This document shows positions 1 through 5,642 of a DNA stretch of 32,865 nucleotides, piece by piece (positions within the stretch are counted from its first letter, which is position 1; every line of letters starts with the position of its first letter). The DNA is from JAEUMW01 sp039807745. Its GTDB lineage: Bacteria; Pseudomonadota; Gammaproteobacteria; Burkholderiales; JAEUMW01. A model generated the notes under the pieces. The model was not told the DNA's origin and did not search any database. It worked only from the letters and a program-made list of their open reading frames with translations. The translations under genes were made by a program, and so were the position numbers. The stretch is taken from assembly GCA_039807745.1 (NCBI GenBank), contig JBDHRV010000020.1:1-32865 (forward strand). Reading direction: 5' to 3'.

Positions 1-306
1 CAGATCACTGCGCCCAATGGCACCACGCTCGCCGACGCGTCGGCGTTCACCACGAACGACCTCTGGAACCCGAGCGCGCTCCTGGCGAAGAATCTCGTCG
101 ACGCCCAGCACGGCGGCATGGTCGGCATCGTCAGTCAGTCGGAAGCGGCCCAGGAGATCGTCGCAGCCGAGGGCAGGATCGCGGCCAGCCGCTACCGGCT
201 CATCAGTCCCTTTCTCGCCGGGACGATCTGGTACGACGCCACCGGTCGCTGGCGGAAGAGCGAGTTCCAGATCAAGGGCGAGCGCCTCGAATACCGCGCC
301 GTCTGA
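1..306 (+). CDS. C-terminal part of a DUF6134-like protein (5' truncated by window)
   Basis: The reading frame is open from base 1 and stops at 304-306, so only about the last 101 residues are visible. The fragment has a Trp-Asn-Pro segment followed by an Asn-Leu-Val-Asp stretch, then an Arg-Tyr-Arg-Leu strand. It ends in an IWYDATGRWRKSEF-type segment and a short tail. This order resembles the C-terminal half of DUF6134 proteins, secreted or periplasmic proteins of unknown function common in Proteobacteria. The family call is from memory of the WYD..GRW pattern. No catalytic motif is recognised. A new promoter follows at 381-409, so it is probably not co-transcribed with the next gene. Confidence 0.6.
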   Translation, partial: QITAPNGTTLADASAFTTNDLWNPSALLAKNLVDAQHGGMVGIVSQSEAAQEIVAAEGRIAASRYRLISPFLAGTIWYDATGRWRKSEFQIKGERLEYRAV

Positions 307-380
307 TGCGCACCGCAGAATGGTCCGCCCCGCGAGGCACGCTCGAGCCGCTCGCGGCGCGGACGTTCCGGTCGCGTCGT

Positions 381-409
381 TTGCCTCGGCCTCGGACGCC
401 ACGTAGAAT
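381..409 (+). promoter_or_regulatory. Sigma70-type promoter for the secreted two-repeat protein
   Basis: A TTGCCT -35 hexamer (381-386) and a TAGAAT -10 hexamer (404-409) are separated by exactly 17 bases. Transcription would start near 416, about 50 bases before the start codon at 466. TAGAAT also occurs before other genes in this window. Confidence 0.55.
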
Positions 410-465
410 CCGCACCCCGGCAGGCGCCACGCCCGCCGGTTGAACCCCACTTGGAGATTTCGTAG

Positions 466-1044
466 ATGAAGAAGGCATTGATTGCGCTGGCAACGGCAAC
501 CACCCTCGCCGCGACCTTTCCGGCACTCGCGGACAAGCATCAGGGCAAGATGGCGGAGGCCGGCGCCATGGGCGAAACGGCGACCGTCACCGCAACCGTG
601 CAGGCCGTCGACCTCGACAAGCGCATCGTCACCCTGAAGGGTCCGGAGGGTAACGTCTTCGACGTCAAGGTCGGCCCCGAGGCGCGCAATCTGCCGCAGG
701 TGAAGCCCGGCGACATCGTGGTCGCCAAGTATTTCGAGGCCGTCGCCGTCGAGGTCAAGAAGGGCGGTGTGGGCATTCGCGGCAAGGAGACCGAGACCGC
801 CGTGTCGCGCGCCCCGCTCGGGGAGAAGCCCGCGGGCGCCGTCGCCACCACGACCACCATCACGGCCAACGTGACCAAGGTCGATCCGAAGAAGCAGGTC
901 GTGACGCTCGAAGGTCCGAGCGGCCGCAGCGTGAACGTGAAGGTGAAGGATCCGGCGGTGTTCGCTCAAATCAAGCCTGGCGAGCAGGTCGAAATGGTGA
1001 TCACCGAAGCCTTCGCGATCGCGGTCGAGGCGCCGAAGAAATAG
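466..1044 (+). CDS. Secreted protein with two tandem copies of a small beta-rich domain, function unknown
   Basis: This 192-residue protein begins with a Sec signal peptide: a Lys-Lys n-region, a hydrophobic core to about residue 20, and an Ala-Leu-Ala cleavage site before Asp23. The mature part holds two similar units at about residues 38-97 and 129-188. Each has the order T-V/I-T-A-x-V, a VD(L/P)-type turn, (I/V)VTL(K/E)GP, a V-V-K-V strand, a (V/I)KPG(D/E) turn and an (E)AxAIxVE strand. A Lys/Glu-rich linker joins them. The pattern suggests an internally duplicated small beta-barrel (OB-like), which is inference. No enzyme or metal motif is seen. A GGAG Shine-Dalgarno lies about 10 bases before the ATG. 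The gene has its own promoter and terminator, so it is monocistronic. Confidence 0.8.
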   Translation: MKKALIALATATTLAATFPALADKHQGKMAEAGAMGETATVTATVQAVDLDKRIVTLKGPEGNVFDVKVGPEARNLPQVKPGDIVVAKYFEAVAVEVKKGGVGIRGKETETAVSRAPLGEKPAGAVATTTTITANVTKVDPKKQVVTLEGPSGRSVNVKVKDPAVFAQIKPGEQVEMVITEAFAIAVEAPKK

Positions 1045-1072
1045 CCGGACGTACGCCGGTCAGAATCACGGA

Positions 1073-1099
1073 GCGGACCTGCGGGTCCGCTTCTTCTTT
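1073..1099 (+). terminator. Rho-independent terminator
   Basis: A perfect 7-bp stem, GCGGACC (1073-1079) with GGTCCGC (1084-1090), has a four-base loop and is followed by TTCTTCTTT (1091-1099). It lies 29 bases after the stop of the secreted two-repeat protein. In the other direction it would face the end of the minus-strand ATPase gene but lacks a T tract there. Confidence 0.8.
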
Positions 1100-1138
1100 G
1101 CAAACCGACTTGCACGGTGCATGAACCGATCGATCAGA

Positions 1139-2347
1139 TCAGAGGTTCGACTCGACCACGCGCTCGATCGACCGCCACGGCAGCACGGTAGCCGCGCTGC
1201 GCTGCTCGATACGATCGCCGCCGTAGACGATCCATCCGGGGCCGGCGAGATCGCCGGCAAGTTCCGCGAACCTGGAAAAGGGACTGAAGAAATCACTCGC
1301 CACGGTCTGGCCCGATTTGATCTCGAGCGGCACGAGCACGGTACCGCGATCGACCACGCAGTCCACCTCCAGGCCGGCGCGGTCACGCCAGAAATACAGA
1401 TTCGAAGCGAGGCCGGCGTTGGCGCGACCCTTGATCAACTCCACGATCGCCCAGGTCTCGAACAGTGCCCCACGGAGCGGATGCGCCTTGAGCTGTTCCT
1501 CGTCCCGGATCTCAAGCAGCCAGGCGGCCAGCCCGGCGTCGAGGAAGTAAAGCTTGGGGGTCTTCACGAGCCGTTTGCCGAAGTTACGGAAGTGCGGCCG
1601 TAGTTGCATCACGATGAAGCTCGCCTCGAGCACGGAGAGCCAGGTCCTGGCGGTGTTGTGGGTAACACCGCAATCCGCGGCGAGCACCGACAGATTGAGC
1701 AGTTGCCCCGTACGGCCCGCACACAGGCGGAGGAAGACCTGAAAGCTCGAGAGGTCCCGGACGTTCACCAACTGGCGCAGATCCCGCTCGATATAGGTCT
1801 GGACGTAGTTGGCATACCAGCGGCTCGGGTCGAGTTCGCGGTCGAAGATGGGTGGATACAGCCCCCGATAAAGCAACTGCTCGATGGACCGAGGGGCGAG
1901 TGACGCCGGAAGCTCGCCGAGCGAGAAGGGCAGCAAGGAGAGCAGGGCGGCACGCCCCGCGAGGGTCTGGGAAACGCCAGCGACTACGTCGAGCTGCTGC
2001 GAGCCAGTGAGGACGAACGACCCCGGACTTGGCTTTCGGTCGACGATACCTTGCAGATAGGACAGGAGTTCCGGGGCGCGCTGGACCTCGTCGAGCAAAG
2101 CGCCGTCGGGATACTGCGCGAGGAAGCCGCGGGGATCTTCGACCGCGAAGCGGCGAACGTCAGGTTCCTCGAGCGAGGCGTAGGGCCGATCGGGAAAGGT
2201 GGCCTTGCAGAGCGTGGTCTTGCCGGATTGCCGGGGTCCAGTGACGACCAGGACCGGATACTCGCGCGCAAGTGCGGTCAGGGTCTTGCCAGCATTCCGG
2301 GGAATCAGCACGAGGGAAATGCTGGGCTCGTGCTGGCTATTTGTCAA
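1139..2347 (-). CDS. AAA_14 / DUF4143 family ATP-binding protein
   Basis: This is a cytoplasmic P-loop ATPase of the AAA_14 plus DUF4143 family, of unknown cellular role and often found in accessory regions. Numbered from the TTG at 2347 (402 aa), Walker A GPRQSGKTT is at 37-45, Walker B LLDE at about 84-87, and a sensor-type FVLTGSQ at 111-117. The C-terminal half matches DUF4143, ending in a nuclease-fold-like arrangement (a Glu-Val-Asp, then a strand with LEIKSG near residues 325-345). The start is uncertain. The ORF opens with TTG at 2347, but a GTG at 2311 would give the usual short N-terminus before LIPRNAGKTL, and neither has a clear Shine-Dalgarno. It is divergent from the J-domain gene. 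Confidence 0.85.
   Translation of the reverse strand: MTNSQHEPSISLVLIPRNAGKTLTALAREYPVLVVTGPRQSGKTTLCKATFPDRPYASLEEPDVRRFAVEDPRGFLAQYPDGALLDEVQRAPELLSYLQGIVDRKPSPGSFVLTGSQQLDVVAGVSQTLAGRAALLSLLPFSLGELPASLAPRSIEQLLYRGLYPPIFDRELDPSRWYANYVQTYIERDLRQLVNVRDLSSFQVFLRLCAGRTGQLLNLSVLAADCGVTHNTARTWLSVLEASFIVMQLRPHFRNFGKRLVKTPKLYFLDAGLAAWLLEIRDEEQLKAHPLRGALFETWAIVELIKGRANAGLASNLYFWRDRAGLEVDCVVDRGTVLVPLEIKSGQTVASDFFSPFSRFAELAGDLAGPGWIVYGGDRIEQRSAATVLPWRSIERVVESNL
2288..2337. repeat. Interleaved inverted repeats over the ATPase start region
   Basis: Two perfect inverted repeats interlock. CCAGCATT (2289-2296) pairs with AATGCTGG (2318-2325), and CAGCACGAG (2306-2314) pairs with CTCGTGCTG (2327-2335). 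A GCCAGC/GCTGGC pair (2288-2293, 2332-2337) adds a third option. The crossed order means two alternative hairpins, or a pseudoknot, in the minus-strand mRNA around its candidate start codons. A regulatory role is inferred. Confidence 0.4.
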
Positions 2348-2555
2348 TTCAACTTACAATCCGCACAACCCACAGCAGTGACGCAGGAGCTGCCCGTCTT
2401 CTGGTTCCTGCTTCGCGACGAGACGCCGCGAACGGTGCTCGTCGAGAGCGCGATCGAGGTGGTGGATCAGACCCTCGGCGATCGCGCGTCGAAATGAATA
2501 GGCGTGGCCGAGCGCACCATCGACGATAATCGCGGTTTCGCACGAGGATCTTTGC

Positions 2556-3653
2556 ATGTCCCGTATCGACGCCCTAAGAGTCCGCGATGCCGGCACGACA
2601 CTCACGCCGGAGCAGAAGCGGTTCAACTCCCTGATCCGACAAATCGAGCAGGCTCGCGACACGCTGGCGGCGTGGCGCGACAACATCCCCTTGTATCGCG
2701 ACGCTCATGCGCGGGTCGTGCTGCCACTGGTGAGGGAGGTCACAGCCGGCCGAAGGGACTGGGTGTTCGCCCTGGACGCCCTGCTCGGCCAGAAGGGCTG
2801 GACCCGGACCGAGCGCAAGACCCTGCGCGAATTGGTCCGCGAGACCGCCGGTGCACTGCTAGAAGGCAACAACGACGCGGCGCTACACGCGCTGTTCGCC
2901 AAGCATGGCGACACCGATTTCGAGACCGAACGGCAGCAGATGCTCCACGCGATGAAAGATCTGACCGAAGCGATGACCGGCCTCGACCTTGGCGCCAACG
3001 ACGACATCCGTACCGACGCCGACCTGCTCCAGCGCCTGCACGAGGAGATGGGGGCGCGGGCAGCGCAAGCGGAGGCCGAGCATGCGACGAAGGCTGCACG
3101 CCGACGCAAGACCGCCGCGCAGCAGCGACGCGAGGCCGAAGCGCAGCAGGCGACGCAGTCGGTGCGCGAGATCTTCCGCAAGCTCGCGAGCGCGCTGCAC
3201 CCCGACCGCGAGACCGATCCAAAGGAGCACGAGGTCAAGACAGCGCTGATGCAGCAGGTCAATCGAGCCTATGCGGCCAACGATCTCCTCTCGCTACTGG
3301 AGCTGCAATTGCAGATCGAGCAAGTGGACGCGACCCACATCGCGAACGCGAGCGCCCACCGCTTGAAGCATTACAACAAGGTGCTGTCCGAACAGGTTGC
3401 GGAATTGAAGGGCGAGATCGCCCGGGTCGAGTCGGGATTCTGCTTCGAGTTCGGGGCGGAACCGCGCTGGGGCATCAACCCGCGCAAGCTGGGCGGGGTG
3501 CTCGAACAGACCGCGCGGACCCTGCGTGCGGAAATGGTCGAGGTCCAGCGTGAAATGCGGATACTGACCGACGGGGCGGCGACCAAGAGCTGGCTCAAGC
3601 GCCAGCGAGGACTGCTGCGCGAAGCCGACTTCGACTTTTTCCGAGGTGCCTGA
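2556..3653 (+). CDS. J-domain protein (DnaJ-like co-chaperone)
   Basis: This 365-residue cytoplasmic protein has a C-terminal-half J domain. The diagnostic HPD tripeptide is at 215-217, inside SALHPDRET, between a basic helix II and the helix containing QVNRAYAANDLLSLLEL. J domains stimulate Hsp70 (DnaK) ATPase, so the protein probably directs a client to DnaK. The first 150 residues are helical with no known domain. Residues 160-200 are Ala/Gln/Arg/Glu-rich and likely coiled coil. The last 100 residues are another charged helical region. DnaJ's Gly/Phe and zinc-finger regions are absent, so this is a class III type. GAGG lies about 9 bases before the ATG. The nearby ATPase could be a client, but only position suggests this. 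Confidence 0.8.
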   Translation: MSRIDALRVRDAGTTLTPEQKRFNSLIRQIEQARDTLAAWRDNIPLYRDAHARVVLPLVREVTAGRRDWVFALDALLGQKGWTRTERKTLRELVRETAGALLEGNNDAALHALFAKHGDTDFETERQQMLHAMKDLTEAMTGLDLGANDDIRTDADLLQRLHEEMGARAAQAEAEHATKAARRRKTAAQQRREAEAQQATQSVREIFRKLASALHPDRETDPKEHEVKTALMQQVNRAYAANDLLSLLELQLQIEQVDATHIANASAHRLKHYNKVLSEQVAELKGEIARVESGFCFEFGAEPRWGINPRKLGGVLEQTARTLRAEMVEVQREMRILTDGAATKSWLKRQRGLLREADFDFFRGA

Positions 3654-3961
3654 AGGAATCCACCCGTGTGTGCAGCGCTTGCCTGCGCTACGGACCTCCG
3701 CGCGGCGCCATCAACCCATGTAAGCGCTGTTCGATCCGCTTTGCGCACACGCGGATCATCGGCTACGTCGAACCGGTTTTTCTCCGGCGTGTTATCAGCC
3801 ATGGCCCCCTGATTCGAACGTCGGATACCACAATGACTTCAGAGGAGTAGATCATCTGTGCATACTCCGCTGAAAAGAGCGCGAGACCCTGTTGGTTGGA
3901 ACTCAACCTCCTGATAAAACGAGTCATGCCGCTCGAGGAACGGGCGTAGAATAGCTTTCCC
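3654..3961. other. 308-base gap between J-domain gene and toxin-antitoxin pair
   Basis: No convincing gene is present. The only plus-strand ORF (from a GTG at 3668, 60 codons) lacks a ribosome binding site and looks like no known family. Stem-loops seen are GATCCGC/GCGGATC (3733-3739, 3751-3757; 11-base loop, no T tract) and AGCGC/GCGCT (3674-3678, 3685-3689). A GGTTG/CAACC palindrome lies at 3894-3908, 54 bases before the antitoxin start. It could be an operator for the toxin-antitoxin operon, which often represses itself. Confidence 0.4.
3947..3952 (+). promoter_or_regulatory. Possible -10 box immediately before the antitoxin start
   Basis: TAGAAT matches the -10 hexamer used before other genes in this window. 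It ends only 9 bases before the antitoxin ATG, which would give a leaderless or nearly leaderless mRNA. No good -35 is seen 16-18 bases upstream, so this is tentative. Confidence 0.3.
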
Positions 3962-4150
3962 ATGGGGGACGCAGCGCGGCATCTTCTGGAGTCTTTCGAC
4001 GCCCTGTCCGAGACTGACCGTCGGGAGGTTTTGGAGGAGTTGCTTCGTCGCGCGGCGGAGCTGCCGTACGCGTTTCCATCGAGCGAGGAACTGGTACGGG
4101 CCGCCGATCAGGTATTCCAGGACCTTGATCGTCGTGAGGCGAGAGGGTGA
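3962..4150 (+). CDS. Antitoxin of a PemK/MazF-type module (addiction module component)
   Basis: This is a 62-residue acidic, mostly helical protein with the pattern of small antitoxins paired with PemK/MazF toxins. It has an N-terminal LLESFDALSETDRREVLEEL-type helix, a short linker, then an acidic helix with ELVRAADQVFQDLDRREA that would bind the toxin. No AbrB-like DNA-binding domain of classical MazE is evident, so it belongs to the short addiction-module type. Its TGA overlaps the toxin GTG by four bases (GTGA, 4147-4150), so translation is probably coupled. The ATG is the only usable start because an in-frame TAG lies at 3947, and no Shine-Dalgarno precedes it. Confidence 0.7.
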   Translation: MGDAARHLLESFDALSETDRREVLEELLRRAAELPYAFPSSEELVRAADQVFQDLDRREARG

Positions 4151-4473
4151 GCACGCCGCTTCGCGGCGAAGTTTACATGGTTGATCTGGGGCTGGCCGCA
4201 AAGGTCCGTCCATGCGTGGTTCTGAGCGTCCCATTGGAGGCGTCGGACCGATCGTTGGTCACGATCATTCCGCACACCACCGCGCTTCGACAGTCCCGCT
4301 TCGAAACCGCCGTTCCCGTCAGGTTCTTGAAGCCCGGGGCATTCGACGCTCAGGGAATTGTCACGGTTCCAACAGTTCGACTCATGAATCGCCTCGGGAC
4401 ATTGACAGTGGCGCAGATGCGTCCCGTCGAGAAGGCGGTGTGTACTTGGCTCGGCATCAATACTGCGGCATAA
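4147..4473 (+). CDS. PemK/MazF family endoribonuclease toxin
   Basis: This 108-residue protein matches the PemK/MazF fold from end to end: an N-terminal RGEVYMVDLG strand, the RPCVVLSV strand, a TIIPHTT segment and a C-terminal helix after GTLTVAQMRPVEKAV. Family members are ribosome-independent or ribosome-associated mRNA interferases neutralised by their antitoxin. The conserved Arg after the first loop (RPCVV) and the Thr of the PHTT segment correspond to catalytic positions in the family. The start is GTG, overlapping the antitoxin stop. The stop codon is embedded in the left arm of a large imperfect hairpin (4469-4531). The pair sits in an apparent accessory block. Confidence 0.85.
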   Translation: MSTPLRGEVYMVDLGLAAKVRPCVVLSVPLEASDRSLVTIIPHTTALRQSRFETAVPVRFLKPGAFDAQGIVTVPTVRLMNRLGTLTVAQMRPVEKAVCTWLGINTAA

Positions 4474-4531
4474 CCGCCGCATCCATGCCGATGCGCGCAA
4501 CACCAGCGCGCGGATGATGCGGGACGTTATG
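4469..4531. repeat. Long imperfect hairpin after the toxin gene, attC-like ends
   Basis: Nested pairing arms are CATAAC (4469-4474) with GTTATG (4526-4531), CCGCATC (4477-4483) with GATGCGG (4516-4522), and GCGCGC (4493-4498) with GCGCGC (4506-4511), leaving an AACACCA loop. The outer AAC/GTT ends recall the RYYYAAC and GTTRRRY simple sites of integron attC elements, each with one mismatch to consensus. The 60-odd base span and overlap with the toxin stop also fit. Without a T tract it is not an intrinsic terminator. The attC reading is a hypothesis. Confidence 0.35.
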
Positions 4532-4843
4532 TGTCCCATTACGCAAAGACGCCGGTTGCCATACGGATACATTCGGCGCACCAAGACTGCGCCGTACAGT
4601 CGTGAAGGGGGTTGACGCGTGAGCAATCGACCAGACAAGCCAGCGTTCAACACCGAACGCTAGCCCGCGCGCTCTTCACGATGGAGAGGCTCGTTGAGTC
4701 CTTCCGAGTTGGTCGGGTGAGCGGAGCCGCCGGGTCGCAGAGGCCTAGCGTGGCTGGCTTCCGGGCGTGCTTCAGGCAGCAGAGCTGCCTGCCGAGGTCG
4801 GCATGGCCCTGCCCTCTGCGTGCTCCCCTACCTCTGGTGCAGG
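4474..4843. other. 370-base gap rich in perfect stem-loops, no gene recognised
   Basis: Besides the right arm of the 4469-4531 hairpin, the gap holds three more perfect stem-loops. These are CGGCGCA/TGCGCCG (4574-4580, 4588-4594; 7-base loop), GCGTTC/GAACGC (4643-4648, 4655-4660; 6-base loop) and CAGGCAGC/GCTGCCTG (4773-4780, 4784-4791; 3-base loop). None is followed by a T tract. The open frame at 4612-4854 shows no family resemblance. The gap lies where the ATPase partner of the downstream ABC permease would be expected and may mark a rearrangement or insertion boundary. Confidence 0.45.
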
Positions 4844-5641
4844 ATGTCCTTTAGCCTCAACCCCAAGCACTTCGCCCTTCCCTCGTTGAGTCCACGCTTC
4901 CTGCAGGTGTGGCGGCGCAACTTCCTGGTCTGGCGCAAGCTCGCGATCCCGTCCATGCTCGGCAACCTCGCCGATCCGATGCTCTACATGCTGGGTCTGG
5001 GCTATGGCCTCGGCAGCTTGCTGCCGGAGGTCGATGGCATCCCGTACATCACCTTCCTCGCGGCTGGCACCGTCTGCTACAGCACGATGAACAGCGCGAC
5101 TTTCGAGGCGCTGTATTCCGCGTTCTCGCGCATGCATGTGCAGAAGACATGGAACGCGATTCTCAACGCGCCGATCGACCTCGATGACGTGATTCTGGCC
5201 GAAGCGATGTGGGCCGCATCGAAAAGCGTGCTCTCGGGACTGGCGATCCTCGCCGTCATCTGGATTCTGGGTCTCTCCCATTCGCCGCTCACGCTATTCC
5301 TGATTCCGCTCACGCTCTTGATCGGACTCACCTTCGCGAGCCTCGGCCTCACGATCACCGCTCTCTCGCCGAGCTACGATTTCTTCCTCTATTACTTCAC
5401 GCTGGTCATCACGCCCATGGTGCTCTTGTGCGGCGTGTTCTTTCCGGTGAGCCAGTTGCCGCCCTTCCTGCAGGCGGTGTCCGCCTGGCTTCCGCTCACC
5501 CACGCCATCGAGATCGCGCGGCCGCTCGTGAACGGCGCAATCCCGAGCGCGGTGCCGTGGCATGTCGCGGTGCTGGCCGGCTACGCCTGCGCGGGCTATT
5601 ACGCCGCGCTGGTGCTCGCGCGCCGCCGGCTGCTGACCTGA
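4844..5641 (+). CDS. ABC-2 type transporter permease, NodJ family
   Basis: This is an inner-membrane subunit of a NodI/NodJ-type exporter, whose relatives move lipo-oligosaccharide or similar lipid-linked molecules. The 265-residue product has a cytoplasmic N-terminus ending in a basic Trp-Arg-Arg-Asn-Phe segment, then six predicted membrane spans. It carries the ABC-2 signature region (VLLCGVFFPVSQLPPFLQ and the following ...LPLTHAIEIARPL) near residues 195-235. The ATG at 4844 was chosen because it begins the family-typical N-terminus. A GTG at 4820 would add eight residues. No ATP-binding subunit gene precedes it in this window, which is unusual for the family. It ends 1 base before the P-type ATPase start. 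Confidence 0.85.
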   Translation: MSFSLNPKHFALPSLSPRFLQVWRRNFLVWRKLAIPSMLGNLADPMLYMLGLGYGLGSLLPEVDGIPYITFLAAGTVCYSTMNSATFEALYSAFSRMHVQKTWNAILNAPIDLDDVILAEAMWAASKSVLSGLAILAVIWILGLSHSPLTLFLIPLTLLIGLTFASLGLTITALSPSYDFFLYYFTLVITPMVLLCGVFFPVSQLPPFLQAVSAWLPLTHAIEIARPLVNGAIPSAVPWHVAVLAGYACAGYYAALVLARRRLLT

Positions 5642-5642
5642 C

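Noticed and set aside
2354..2557. Small minus-strand ORF (about 67 codons) between the ATPase and J-domain genes
   Set aside because: The translation looks moderately protein-like, but there is no ribosome binding site and no family match. It overlaps the J-domain start, and an overlapping plus-strand frame looks equally plausible.
3733..3757. GATCCGC/GCGGATC stem-loop as a terminator for the J-domain gene
   Set aside because: The loop is 11 bases and no T-rich tract follows on either strand.
3798..3832. tRNA-like string TTCGAA with a CCA on the minus strand, as if a tRNA 3' end or attachment site
   Set aside because: The T-arm bases do not pair, no acceptor or anticodon arm can be drawn, and no direct repeat of the string was noticed.
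4773..4791. 8-bp perfect stem with 3-base loop as a terminator
   Set aside because: There is no run of T after it in either direction, so it is reported only as a stem-loop.
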